Below are positions 34,647-46,972 of a stretch of 64,000 nucleotides of DNA, one piece after another. Position 1 is the first letter of the stretch. Every line of letters starts with the position of its first letter. Position numbers and translations under genes: made by a program. The DNA is from Jaapia argillacea MUCL 33604 (Eukaryota; Basidiomycota; Agaricomycetes; Jaapiales; Jaapiaceae): assembly GCA_000697665.1 (NCBI GenBank), contig KL197723.1:620498-684497 (forward strand). Reading direction: 5' to 3'. The notes under the pieces were generated by a model. That model did not search any database. It was not told where the DNA came from and saw nothing but the letters and a program-made list of their open reading frames with translations.

Positions 34647-35990
34647 GACTCACTTGTCTTCATGGCGGCTCCACACACGCAGGTCCATGGACCTATCGGC
34701 TCATCTCTGCGAAAGGAATGGGGAAAATACTTTGCATTATTAGGGTAGCACCATGGCAGTATCCTGGGACTACTCTTGCAAACTCGACCCGAGCTGGCTC
34801 ATGATGAGTGATAGCTGGCACTACGTTTGGGTGGATACCACGTATATTCTTCCCTCCGTCGCGCAGAGCATATCCACTGCAACCTCCTCACCTTATCGGA
34901 CCTCCATGTCTTTGAATACTACCCTCGCGGCTAGCGAGCATTAGCCTCACCAGCCCCTTCGAATATACTCTGTGGGTTGAACTCATGTCCCTCGTCCAAA
35001 ACTCCAATTCTCCTGTCGGAGCGGGCCGCGGCGGGCTGCAGCCTATGAGGATAACAGATGCGTCTCAAGAAGGCTTTTTAATTTAGGGGTCTCTCGTCTT
35101 GACCATATCACGCGTTCGCGATTGGTGAGACACGTGCTTCCAGGTCCCTATTATCGCAAGGTCCACAGCCGGTCTGTGAGGTGGGAAAAAGTATGGTGCA
35201 TGGACCTGGGACCTTGTTGACCTCATCTCCTGACTTCCACCATTCACCGTCGCTGCCAGAATCTGAAACCCTCTGTCTGCTGTCCGCCACCATACCTCTG
35301 TTACAGAGCTCTAGCGAAAATCTGCTGGATTGATTTCTCACCTACACAAGGGCTAGCCGCAGATTCCGTGGTCTGCAAGAATTTCCCGATAAGCTGTGTT
35401 TCCTTCTGCCCAGCTGCTCACGTTCAGTCAGGAAAGGCTGTATTCGAACGAAAGCTGTTCCGCGCCCATCTCGGCCATCAGACTGGCTTATTGTTCAAGA
35501 GAGTCCGCAGCTGAGTAATTCAGAACCATTGCGGGCGACAGCGTTGTCCTTTTTCGTGATAGCTTCGAAAAGTGACCTTGACGTTTTGATCTTGCCCGTT
35601 TACACGATGACTTCCTTGAAGGAAACATGAGGCTCTGCTCATCTTGTCGCTGCAATCCCGTTTCCTCGCTTTCTTCACGCTCACATCGACGTCCTCCCGG
35701 TCTTGTCCCTCGTCCTCGATGGTGAGATTCACATGAATCGACCAGGACGCTACCCATTGCCCGGTGAGCTCACTAAGGGGCAACGGAGAGTACGAGGTGA
35801 ACAGATCGGTGTGTAGTAAGTCAGCTTCTCAGCTCAGATATGTCCAGATCGCGGATCGTGTTCTGCTATCCTTCTCACTACTTTATGTGGCACCATCGCT
35901 GACAACGATTCAAGTACCGATCCAGACTCATCTCCCCCACGGAGTCGCTCTCCAAGGCATGCCTCCCGGCTCGGTCCTCTCGATACGCAT
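34647..35990. other. gene-poor region
   Basis: About 1.3 kb between F-box copy 6 and the Kelch-kinase gene. Short frames at 34753-34944 and 35764-36156 (plus) and 35488-35783 (minus, Arg/Ser-rich) show no domain, no plausible splicing partner and no repeat of neighbouring genes. Part of the right end may be 5' UTR or an unrecognised first exon of the Kelch gene. Confidence 0.4.
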
Positions 35991-38900
35991 GTGGTACAAT
36001 CTCCGATTTCCCCTCTGTTGCGCACCCCGTGGCTTCGTTCCTTGCACGACAGACCGCCGTCTTCCCTATCTAATGGACGACAATCCCGACTCAACTCGTA
36101 CCCGCCATCGTCTCCCCTTATCCTACCGCAGCCGTTTGCGCGATGCCCTTGGATGATAACTGCTGCTGTCACGGCGGGAACTAGTCACGATTTCCACGTT
36201 TATGGCTGGTTCCAGAATGGGATGGAAGATCTGCGGGTCACGCCCTTGTGGCACTCTGCATCTGGATCCGAGCTCAGCGGCGACATCCCCAGCGCTCGAT
36301 TTGATTGCGGTGTGGCATACTCGGAGGGCAAGTTTATCTTATGGGGAGGTCACACAGGTACAAACCGAGATTCTCGAATCATCAATGAACTCGATGATCG
36401 TGTATATATCCTGGATACCGGTGAGTTTTCCCTCGAGTACGATGATCTGTTGACCTCAATATGCGTAGTTCGTGGCACGTGGACTTCTTCCCAACACCGT
36501 TCTAAATATCCCAGTCAACCCACTGGTCGCTGGGGCCATTCCGCGACAATGGTCGGCAGGAAGTTCACTGTGTTCGGCGGTCAATTCCTTCACCAACTGC
36601 TGGATCATTTGTGGGTGTTAGATATGGAGTCCGGTATGTTTTGTTGGTGTGATCAGTGTTTGCTCTATTCAAATGTTCCATCAGGATCGTGGGATCTTGT
36701 CAAACCTCGACCTGGGTTTCCGAAGCCTGCGGCACGTCTTGGTCATTCATGTGTAGCTCAGAGCGATGAGATTTTTATGTGCGTTCTTTTCATCGCCTAC
36801 GTGACGGCACTAACGTCGCCTTCCAACCCGTAGATTTGGCGGTACCAATGGAAGGCAGTGTTTTAAAGATTTGTGGAAGTTTAACTTCGATGACCGACAG
36901 TGGTCGGAGCTTTCGCCTTCTGGTGGTTCGCCTCCTCCCAGGCACGGTCATGCCGTCGCCTTATTGAATGGTGTATTGTACATTTTGGGTGGAAGAGACG
37001 GCGATGATAAAGAGTTGGCTGATTTATTTGCTTTGCGTCTTTCTGGTAAGGTCGCCTACTTTCCATCTCAAAGCAGTTCCCTGACTCATTTCGTAGATCT
37101 CACTTGGCATGATCTTTCTTTCATCTTGGAGTCCCCACCCACAGCTGGTTTCGGCCCTCGTTGTGCAATGGTTACGTCTGGAACAGACTTGTTTTTCTTG
37201 TATGGCTTCTCCCGTCCACGTACCGTGGACCCCACCAGGTCGGGAAACGACGCCATGTTGATCTCAGTCTTGAAGACTGGTGAGTTCGCATTCCCTCTTC
37301 TCAATCCCATCCCTGATCAAGTGTGTCTTGTAGAGCTTCTGTGGCATCCCGGTTGGGCGTCCCCTGTAATTCAAGCAGGACGTGAAGTGGGGAAAACGTA
37401 CAGTTTAGAAATTGAGCGTCGTAGCCCGCTGGAAGGGTCGACCTATCCCGTTGTTACCTTGTGTGCCGATTTTCCGCAGCTCGATACTGGTGAGCGTTGG
37501 CACCCTCTTCGAACACGGAAGCATAGATCAATAATATATTCAATTTAGCGTCAACGAGGTGGAGCAGTCTCACATCCAAATGGTTCGGTAGACCTCTACT
37601 GTTCCCCGAGGTTCATCGGGTAGGCCACACACTACTTCTTTATCCCCTCCGTCGCTTATCAAAACTAGACACTATCACTTTTGACTCTGGAAGTCATCGC
37701 TCGGACACCTAGCAACGCAAAGTTGAGGTCAGATCATCCCATTGCCCCAAATCCCTTGATGATACTCAACGTATTCTCGGACCTAGGTTATTAGGAATGC
37801 TGGAATCCAGTTTAGTGGCATTTACCTCTCATGACCTTGTTCGCTCTTTGGGTCAGAGTAAACCATTTTGTAGAGGTCTTTTAGACGTGAGTGCGTATCC
37901 CGTCTTCGAACCACATTTGGTGACCGTCCTTCAGATTTTGAGCATGGCAGGCATATCCAGTGACCACGAAGTCGTCCAATGGGCGATTGATTTGGGCGAC
38001 GCATCCGACGCTTCATCACTCCAAATCATCATTGACTCGCCTACCTTGAAACAATTGGTGCTCTCGTTGCGCGGAGACGATGCCGTGTCCTTTTCTGACT
38101 TTCTATGCAACGTAAGTCATCGGCTGGTTCATGGCGATCGAGTCCATTAACATTTTCTAAACCTCCCAGATTATTGGCAAACGAGCGCTGGCCAGCCACC
38201 GTTCTCGGTCGAAGCTCAACAGGAACCGAATAAACTATCCGTTTCCGGATCACCGATCTTTCCCTCATGTTTTACGTCGTTTGTTAGTCGCACTTGCTGA
38301 GGCGTCCGAGGCGCTTCCGTCTGGGTTGTTCCTCCAGGGGGTTCAAGCACTTCAGAATCGGGACCCTCTATACGGAGGGGGGTCTTCTGACATATTCAAA
38401 GGGAATTACGGCAGCGCCGTCGTTGCGCTGAAGCGCCTAAGATTCTTTGAGCTAGCCCCCGAGGATCGGCCGAAAGTGCACAAGGTGCGTATCTCGAGTT
38501 TTCCCCTCATACCACCCACTGAGCCTCGGGCTACAGCAATTCTGCCGAGAATCGCTCCTTTGGCAAATGCTGGAACATCCCAACATTCTTCCTTTCCTCG
38601 GCATCGACAAGGAGACATCCCAACCCCATTTATGTATGGTCCTGCCCTGGATGGAAAATGGCCATATCCTCCAATACCTCAAGAAGAATGACATTCCGCC
38701 TTCCTCGCGCCTCAGAGCTCAGTTAGTGAGTATTGCTAGAGTCCTACTTGGAAATTCTCGTTTTGACGATATCCCACAGCTCTTGGAAGTTGCCGAAGGA
38801 CTTGCTTATCTCCACTCCGAGAACGTCGTCCATGGCGACATGCGAGCTGTAAGCTATCCGAATTCTCTTTAGGCCCCACTGATTAATGACGCCTTTCGCT

Positions 38901-39413
38901 CAGAATAATATCTTGGTTGACGATCAAGGGCACGCACGAATCACAGATTTCGGTTTGGCCGTTTTCGCAGAGGTTACACGACAGTCGTTGAGTAGCGATT
39001 ATCGTGGTTCTCTCAGATGGTTGGCTCCAGAGCTCGTGCGTTCCACTGGTCAGCAAGGTGCGATGGCAGGACAGAAAGTACATCGAACCCGAGAAAGTGA
39101 TGTGTGGGCGTATGGATGTGTCTTTTTGGAGGTAGGATTCGGTCTCAGCCTTCCCATATTCCCTTTCCCTTACGTCGTCCCTTAGGTGTATACCGGACAC
39201 CCACCTTTTCCTGAGGAAAAGAATGACTATCAGGTCGTTGTACAGATTGCGCTGGGCGCTCGTCCGACATGCCCTCCCTGTAGGACGGCAACTGATCGTC
39301 ATCGGTGGGCGCTTGTCGAAACATGCTGGCATCCTCAACCCTCAGAACGTCCGACAATGCAGGCTGTTATCGAGACTTTGGAGTTGGATGTTGTGGTCTA
39401 CATGGACGAGTAG
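35991..39413 (+). CDS. Kelch-repeat / TKL protein kinase fusion
   Basis: The likely start is ATG at 35991, in frame with the first Kelch blade (PQPFARCPW). Kelch blades carry the usual GG and RxGH signatures: FILWGGHTG, GRWGHSATMVGRKFTVFGG, ARLGHSCVAQSDEIFMFGG, PPRHGHAVALLNGVLYILGG and GFGPRCAMVTSGTDLFFLYG. The frame then passes through three introns (about 37490-37549, 37621-37669 and 37729-37787) via ASTRWSSLTSKWFGRPLLF and TLSLLTLEVIARTP into LLGMLESSLVAFTSHDLVRSL and a helical region. The kinase follows: VVALKRL (VAIK lysine), VVHGDMRANNILV (catalytic loop, HGD for HRD), TDFGLA, APEL, ESDVWAYGCVFLEV and ERPTM near the end. The fold is tyrosine-kinase-like, predicted Ser/Thr specificity. 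There is no stop or promoter-like gap between the halves, so I treat it as one gene of roughly 900 residues. Two adjacent genes remain the alternative. Confidence 0.75.
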
Positions 39414-39612
39414 TGCTGTAGCTTGATTGAGGTGTGGGCTGCTCGGCCGGCCCCATTTCTCGGCTTTTGGCTTGCTTTGTTACTATGTCTGAATCACCAC
39501 ATCAATTATGGTTGAATCCTTTGATTCACAGTGATAGAATGGGCGCCCCTTCAGAATTCATAGTTTCTTCAAGGGACTCAAGATAGAGCAATGGGCACAA
39601 AACAGAACGTCA
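39414..39612. other. intergenic between convergent genes
   Basis: 3' ends of the kinase gene and DBR1 face each other. No coding content. Confidence 0.4.
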
Positions 39613-41681
39613 TTACCGAACAATCTTGTTCTGAATGCCCAGCATAGAACAGAATGCCTCCGTTTGTGGGTTAGGATAAAATGGCGCTGCAGAGGATCGA
39701 GTTAGCAAATCCAGTCAATTATAGTAAGAGGACTCGAGAAGGACACACGTTGTTGGCCCTTCTCCGGACTTTGAGGATCAGGTGGAGGAGCAGTCGCCGA
39801 GAAGACTTGACAATCCGTGATCTCTTTCAACAACTTCTCTAGCCCCACAAAGCTCGTGTCCAACTGCTTCCCTTTACCCTTATCCTCGTGCATGTCATCG
39901 CTACTACCAGCCTTCCCTCCCCCCTCTCCGTCCCACTGCCCTTTAATCCCGTAAACGTGCGTCCTCACCCACTCCATCTCCTCCCTAACCATCTCCCGAG
40001 CACTCTTCTCATCTGGAAAGGGAGGTTGTGTCTTGCCAGTCGATAACCAAGGGTGGAAGGCACGGGTTATAGCTAACCACTCGGGGTCGAAGGTAAATTT
40101 CGGAGATTGCGATGATTGGGGGGAAGAGGATGCGTATTCTGTGGAAATGGGGATGTCAATTACCTAGAATGATCCAAATCAGACATAGAACGGACGATGG
40201 GGATGAAAGGAGAAATCGCCAACCTCGAGGAAATGTCGGTTCGGAAGACATTTATCCAGAGCAAGGAATTTAGTCACTTTCGGCTCTTGCGGGCGCTCCG
40301 GCGCCACGGGAGGAGGTGGAGGTCGGATGACTTCTTCCTCCTCTTCGTCTATGGTGATCTCGTCTGGGTTTATTGGTGGATGGTCCTGTGGCGGCTGCGC
40401 AGCAGGTACAGGTTCAGCGGGTTTAGAAGGCTGGGCGCTCGAAGGAGTGGGGGCTACAGGAGGGTCGGCAAAATCTTCATCGTCGTCGATCACGATCTCA
40501 TCCGGGTTAACTTCCTTCACTATTTCCTTCGCACCCTCTTCCACACCTTCAACCTCCTCTCCTCCCCCATCCTCACCACCTTGTGGCCCATGCCTCACCG
40601 CAGCTTCGTATCTCACATGCAGATGCGCCGCAAACCACCAATCAGGCTTCAACGTCGTTAGTAATCCCCACATTGGTGGGGATCCCAATTTTCCTGAATC
40701 GATGTCTTGCCGGAGGAATTTCTTCATGCGTAAAAGGGAGGGGAGGTTGCCGTAGTGTTCGATACTGGCGGGCCAGTCGTGGGAGAGGAATATAGAGGGC
40801 GTGGAGAGCTAAATAATGTATGAGCGTGATCGGGAGGTAATGGATTAGACTCGAGAAACATACCAGAGATAGTCTGCGAACATTAAATTCGCGTATGTGA
40901 TAGATGCTTCTCATGGAAGAGCGATCATATGGAAGTTTCTCCCAATGACCTATGGATGAAGAAGTCAACGGATGGGGTCAGGCATGCTCATATTTGGTCC
41001 CCTGAAATAACAGGGCTGGAAATGTGAGACAGACCTTGCTTAAAATCGAACCCTTTGAAAATCCCTGATGCGCCAGCGATGCGGACTCCGTTAACCTGGA
41101 CACAGCCAGCGTGCCCGAGGAAATATATATTCGACGCTAACCAGCCTCCGTGATATCTTCAAGAGATGTGAAAGTAACATGAGATGAGCCCAGAAAAGGA
41201 GGGACGAGGGGAGGTCCAGAGGTTAATTGGTCGCGGAGAAAGAGGGAACTGGACATACAGTTCCCAGAAGAAATTCGACGCTTCGTGATTCCCTCCGATC
41301 ACAATCGTGAGGACTGGGGCTGCCTCCTCTCCCGTATAATATCTAGATTCGAAACCGACGAGATATCAGTATTCGGAGACCCTTATATCTGCAATAGATT
41401 CGCGAGAAATACCCCACCTACTTGTAAAACTCCCCCAACTTCCTATACTTGTCTGGAACTGCTAGGCATTGCAGGTCCCTCTCATTCCGAATGGCCTGGA
41501 AATCACCACAAACGAGTAAGAGATCAACTTTGTAATTGTTCTGTCGTTCGAGGTGCTGTATTTCGGAGTAGATTTTGGGAAGCTCTCCGTGGCAGCAACC
41601 CTCGACTGCAATCTGTGACGAGGTTTTGATGTTGAATCAGGGTCAACAGCAGCCAGTTGAGATTGAGGCGCTCACCTTCAT
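39613..41681 (-). CDS. DBR1: RNA lariat debranching enzyme
   Basis: Exon 1 is just ATG AAG (41681-41676). After an intron the frame reads [23 protein letters not shown], then [21 protein letters not shown], the metallophosphoesterase core with the Dbr1 CCHGELD-type and GDFQ metal-binding motifs. Next come [17 protein letters not shown] (GNHE), [13 protein letters not shown]-type residues, [23 protein letters not shown] (the AHLH metal site) and [16 protein letters not shown]. The C-terminal tail matches family members, [19 protein letters not shown], once the last intron (about 39676-39734) is removed. The enzyme cleaves the 2'-5' bond of excised intron lariats in the nucleus. A long Pro/Glu/Asp-rich insert (residues encoded at about 40270-40560) separates the AHLH motif from the LDKCLP block and is longer than in yeast Dbr1. 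Confidence 0.92.
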
Positions 41682-42006
41682 GGAAGGCATAGTAGGAGGA
41701 GATCTCGAACAAGAGCACAAATAGCAAGGTCGAATGGAGCCTGCGAGTTGGGAGGTCGTCCGGTTGACTGAGTATGATCGCAATGCGAGTTGATTGCCAG
41801 TGTTGGAAGCGGATCAGACAACCACGTGGCTTGGTCCGTTGCGTCTAAGCAACCTTTAGAACGCCAAGGCTGCAAGAATCCAACGTGGGCCGCGCAATTG
41901 ATATAACGGAAGGAAGACGAAGACCATAGTACCCTTGTCCAAACCAAAGAGCTAGCCAAGAGAGTGAGCAAGAGTGCGTAATTGATCAAGTTTGTACGAA
42001 GACACC
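41682..42006. other. intergenic, DBR1 promoter
   Basis: Between two minus-strand genes. A 103-codon frame on the minus strand begins with a hydrophobic stretch but overlaps the region that must be DBR1 promoter and 5' UTR, and has no other support. No specific element assigned. Confidence 0.4.
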
Positions 42007-45000
42007 CTAATTACAGAAGAAAGCGTCCAGCTCCGTCACCACCATATCCAATCTCTTCTTCCTGGCCAACATCTCATCTCGCTTGTTGACTATCTCACGG
42101 TCCTCAGCGAGGAGAGATGCACATCGTTCACTTGCACCCGGAGAAACCAGACCGATTTTCGAGATGAGGAAGGGCTGCAGCTCCCGTGCCATTCCTTTGA
42201 CAAACACGAGATCAATGAACATGGGGATGTGGTCGATAATGCGCTGTCAACCGATGTAAGAAGTTGATGGTAAATCGGAGAGGTTACTGAACCGACCTTA
42301 TACGCGACCTGGAAGTACGCACGAACCTCCGCCATCACCTCCATCTCACGCTCATACTCATCATAACTATGGAGCCTACCTAGGTCTTCTACGTGGAGAC
42401 CAGTGTAGCCAATGTCAGCCAATGCCGTTAAAGCTGCTTGAACTTTAGCCATGTCCATGACATTAACCCCAGATGAGGTAGGGGCTGAAAAGCCTGTAGA
42501 GGTGGTAGCAGGGGTAGATCCCATCGGACCACCCCATGCAGGAAGCTTCGATTTTGATGGATGTGGGACGAATGCAGGCAGTGGCTCATACATCCGCATG
42601 AGGAACGACGACATTTGCGAGCGTAGTTCGTCGATAGAGATGCCCTCAGGATGGGATTGGGCGACGGAGAGTAGTTCGTCGAGAGCGCGGTCGGCATCAT
42701 CGAACCTTTCCCGTTCATATTCAATCTACCAATGTCATCATCGCTGTGAGGCAACACAAGTACGGTCGAAAGGCGCTCACATATTCACCAAGCTTTCCGG
42801 CGATCGTGGAGCGGATCGCCCTTACACGCATCTCTTCTGGAGATTCATCAATCCCGAGGATGAGAGTTGTAGACCTGCCGTCTCCATATGCCGATGGCAG
42901 CCAAACCAATCCTCTATCGTCGCTTGTGCCCGGCAACGATGGGCGCTTCAGGTCACCAAATACCCCAGATAATAGTTTGGTATTCCCTGGCGAATAAGTG
43001 AGCGTTTTCCTGGATAACTTCTCCCAGGCGCTCACCATCCTCGTTCCCAAATACGGTGGGCCACGTTGTCATGGCGCCTCCATATCCTGCACCGAATAGG
43101 GTTGCCATACCTGTACTAAGTGGGCTGTTGACTCCCAGGGTTTGAGGAACTGCGAGGCGGCCCTGAGAATATTCGGCAACGAATTCTAAGAACCGACCTA
43201 CCAGTCTTAGCTTTCGTGGCCTTGGCCTCCTTGTAGATCCACAACCACTTCTCCTTGCATGATTGAAGATAATGCGTGTTTTGCGTATAGGGCGTCTGCT
43301 CAACTTCCTGAAGAACTTTCACGTGCCCAAGGCAGGTTTCACTCATATTTTGGACCAGCTCCGAGATTGACGATCTAAAAACATGAGAAAAGGTGACGAA
43401 GCGCCTCGTTGGGTGGAAATCCACGAACCTAAGTAGAGCGTGTAGTTTTTTGTGCTGGCGGACAGAAGATGCGAGACAATCGTAGAGCACATCGACAGTC
43501 CGCTTGCGCACGTTATCGAAGCAAGCCTGGATGGATGCATCCCAGGAGGTCTGAAACGATTTGATGAGAGACGATTTGACAGAAAAAGGTATGTTATTCG
43601 GCAGTTCTCTGGTGATGGACCTGGTGCAATTGTTAATATGAGAGGGTACCGGCGAGATTATCGGTAAGAAGTTTACCTGTCGATTAACCGACGCAGATCC
43701 TTCAAATACAGGGTCTGTTGGCCTGGCATCAATTCCCCTTCCTCGTCTTCTCCCTCGTCGGCCGAGCAAGGTATAGTGGCGTCGGTAGGATGGCTATTGA
43801 CATCTGGGTAGGGCATAAACCTTGGCGCGGTCCCTCGAATGGCCCTTTTGAAAGTTGTGAATGAGTCATTGTTTCCATGGATTAGGCGCTCGTTGCCGGG
43901 ACCGCCATTCACATAACCATGGAAGTCAATATTTAACGAGGTTAGGAGGCCTAATATGTAGGTAGTGGGCTCTTCTTCGATAGGTTTTGGCAGAGCCGCC
44001 AGTGTTGCGAGACACTGAGCCAGACCAGATCGAGCCTCCAGCTTCAGGCGAGGACAACTACGGCGAAATCAACATCCAGTCAGTTCAGCATCAATGGAGA
44101 AGTGTAAAATTTTACGATTCATCAATGATTTGGGTAAGCAAATCGCTCAACGTGGAGACTAGGTTGGTAGTGCCACATCGATCTCGCACAGTTGATGATG
44201 ACCAAGGCGGTGTCCTGGAGAAGAAATCTACCTCCGCGTTCCTCGCTTGCTCGTCATTGAGGGTACGCCCTCGCTCCTTATCATCCGGATGCCGTGTACA
44301 GAAATATCCATGAGATAATGGGTGGCGCCGGCCTTCCATCACGTCGAGCCATATCGACAAAGTGCTCATGCCCGGATGGAGCATATCTGGCTTTGTAAGA
44401 ACACCTGGTAAAACTTCAGCGCGAACCCAATGAGAGGGCGGGTGATGAATTCACCAATCGTCCGGGAACCTGACGGATCTACTTCGCGTGTGAGTCGAAG
44501 CGCCTTCTGGTTTTCGATATCATCTTGGTGATTAGGTCAGGTAGAGATGGAGGGGAAGTGATTTGGTTAGATACCTGTCATAGGGAGTGCCACAAGAATT
44601 AAGCAGTTTCCTCGTATATGGGAAACGACGAGCTCCTCGATCATGGCAACGATGTGAGGCTCGGCGTTCTGGATGATCCCTCCAGTTCGCAATCAATAAA
44701 GGGATCACGATGAAAGAAGAAAGTGAAGCTACCAGGTAGATCAATGAACGAGAGCTCAGGCATATCAGGTCCACTGATCTCAACGCACAACATATTGCGT
44801 GAAAAATCAACCACCCTTTGAGCAGAGGTGAGTTCTGCCTTGCTCATGGAAAGAAACTGGGTCGGGGGTATCTGAGGGTTCAAAACAGCTGATTGCGCAC
44901 GTCGTAGCGCAAGTTCAACAACCCCATGGTCAGATATTTCTTCACCAAATGGAACTTCTCGTATCTCATCCAGACGCCTTCCGCTCCTGTCAAATTCCCA

Positions 45001-45447
45001 TCGAATGGAGATTCGACATGACCAAGGGTTCATGGAAGATGACAGGCGAAACTCCATCGGGCATCGTGTGCAAGTTCCCGCATCTCGAGGCACATTGATC
45101 TACAATCATCAAGGACGACATTAAATTGGCGGCCGAAATATGCAGCAAAACTCACTCCAGATATCGCTTCGATGATGCTGGACTTTCCTATGCCACAAGG
45201 ACATCAAAATTCGTCGATTCGAAAATAATAAATCAAAGGCTCTCTACCGGCGCTTTGATTTCCAATCACGGCGATGCACGGTAGATCCAAGTCCGCCTGC
45301 GCCCTAACAGACTGTCGTCATACAGTCATTGTCTCAGTGACAGAGAGAAGCTGACCCAATAGTTCGCAATTGGTTGACCAGGGACAAAAGAGCCTTGCGA
45401 CGTGTAGTGTAACTTGACCTCGACAGTGCGCTTGGATCGAAAGCCAT
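42007..45447 (-). CDS. dynamin-family large GTPase
   Basis: Chosen start ATG at 45447 (MAFDPSALSRSSYTTRRKALL); an upstream in-frame ATG at 45585 would add a hydrophobic leader and is less usual. The joined exons read [38 protein letters not shown] (G1 GNQSAGKS), PRDAGTCTRCPMEF (G2 threonine), LSFIDLPG (G3) and LTKPDML (G4), the standard dynamin GTPase. A middle and stalk region follows with YLKDLRRLIDR and KSSLIKSFQTSWDASIQ. The C-terminal exon (42007-42222) has IDHIPMFIDLVFVKGMARELQPFLIS, a GTPase effector domain. No PH domain is visible, as in Vps1/Drp1/Mx-like proteins. Such enzymes oligomerise on membranes and drive fission. The Gly/Pro/Ser-rich insert near 42470-42570 sits where an insert B would be. 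Many small introns are assumed. Confidence 0.87.
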
Positions 45448-45929
45448 AACTGGAGCGTGATGCTTGCGAAGAGTGTAGTGATGGTGTTCAACTCGACCAC
45501 GACCGTAACCAGACGGAACAAGACGTCGGACGGCAACAATGGCGACGACTAGGAGGTTGGCCAATACGAGCCACGTGGACGACATCCGAAGTCAGACTCC
45601 GACATACGCTTCACAAATGGGATCAAGATTCAACTTGAAATGTTTACTCCTCCGCCGCTGCAACATCGATATCGTTCAATCATACCCCGGTTCGTGGACA
45701 TGGCGAAAGGTTCCCACTTGATGTGCAGGACTGAGTACAACCAACAAAGTCCGAGTTCATTCGTCACGCCTCCATCTGTTTGTCTCCTGAAACGGTTACT
45801 TTCCTGAAGTCACCAAGCAAGAATCGCTGTTCGAAACCCCCCAGACAATGCACAGATGGCAGAGTATTACTCCCGAAGTACTGTCCACAGAATTCCCTGC
45901 AACGTTTCCTGTGGTAAGCAGAGCCAGAA

Positions 45930-46972
45930 TCAACGAAGATCTGAGCCCTGCCCACCGATCCCATCCTCCAATGTCACATATTGGCCGCTCGGTGGCCGCT
46001 TCTCCCCTCGAGTCCATTCTTTCAACCTATGTACCAGAGAGCAGACCCAACCCCAAATTGCCTTGCAAAAATGGTACATAGCGGCTCCCAGAATCCATAA
46101 AATCATCGCGATGGTAATAAGGCCTTCAATTATCGATGGAAGTGAATCCCACATGGTCGTTAGCGGAAGAGGGTCGACTAGAGGGATGGAAGCTCCAATC
46201 GTGGTATTCAAACACGTGAGTAGGGATATGTTTAGCCCGCTTGGAAGAGGCGAGTCGGCATCGAGTGGAGGTGGAGCTGTGTCATTCGAAATAGGCATAT
46301 TCGATGGTAATGTAGCGGTATTGCTATAAGAGTCCAGGGATAGACCGAAGGTAGATGCGCGATACCATTGGATAACTTGCTGCGGGAGCGGGAATGAGCG
46401 TGCAAGGGGGTCTAAATCGAATATGGTGGTGTTTTCAACCGCACAACTTGTTACGAGGGCATTCAAGGCAACCGAAACCGAAAAGTGGTCGCCGATAATA
46501 CGGTAGACCTCCGTCGCATTGATGCCGCTGTCGCCCTTGATCATGGCAACACTCACAGTCCCCCCTGGCCGTCTTGTGCCATTTTGTGGAGTGTACTGAG
46601 CATGGACACCACGATGTCAACCCAAGAATGACCGGAGCGGGGCGAGAGTAAACTCACCGCATCCCCGCCATAATAGTTCGGGTATATCGGGATTGGATAG
46701 AAGACAAAAGGCAGTGGTCGATTATCGATGTACGTGCCCCACCCGCCATATGGATATCCACTTCCATAACGCTTATTCCCGTAGATGAAGCTCTGCAGCT
46801 GTCTCAAGTCACCGGTGAATCTTGAGAAATGGCAGAACGCGCGCACCCTCGTAGCACCACCAGCCAAACTTCCTGAAAAAGGGGAGGCTTTACACAATTT
46901 GAATGGCTTGCCCCCTCCTGGTGAGTAAGCTGAGGCAGTCCTTATCCCTCCAAGACTGCAACCAGTTGGCAT
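45930..46972 (-). CDS. uncharacterised single-pass membrane protein
   Basis: Exon A (46553-46972) encodes ATRVRAFCHFSRFTGDLRQLQSF, a Gly/Tyr/Pro-rich stretch (KRYGSGYPYGGWGTYI) and NRPLPFVFYPIPIYPNYYGGDA. After an intron near 46560-46660, exon B reads VAMIKGDSGINATEVYRIIGDHFSVSVALNAL, several N-glycosylation sequons (NATE, NTTI, NISL, NTTI), and a transmembrane helix IIEGLITIAMILWILGAAMY. The cytosolic tail is basic (VHRLKEWTRGEKRPPSGQ) and ends at 45930. Layout and sequons suggest an N-terminal lumenal or extracellular part. I do not recognise a named family, though similar proteins with a Gly/Tyr-rich N-part occur in mushrooms. The true N-terminus, probably a signal peptide in a further upstream exon, is unresolved. 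Confidence 0.55.

Noticed and set aside
35764-36156. 130-codon plus-strand frame before the Kelch gene
   Set aside because: It overlaps the better Kelch start frame and shows no family features.
41678-41989. 103-codon minus-strand frame with a hydrophobic start
   Set aside because: It occupies the DBR1 promoter and 5' UTR and runs to the DBR1 start; no conserved motif or splice support.
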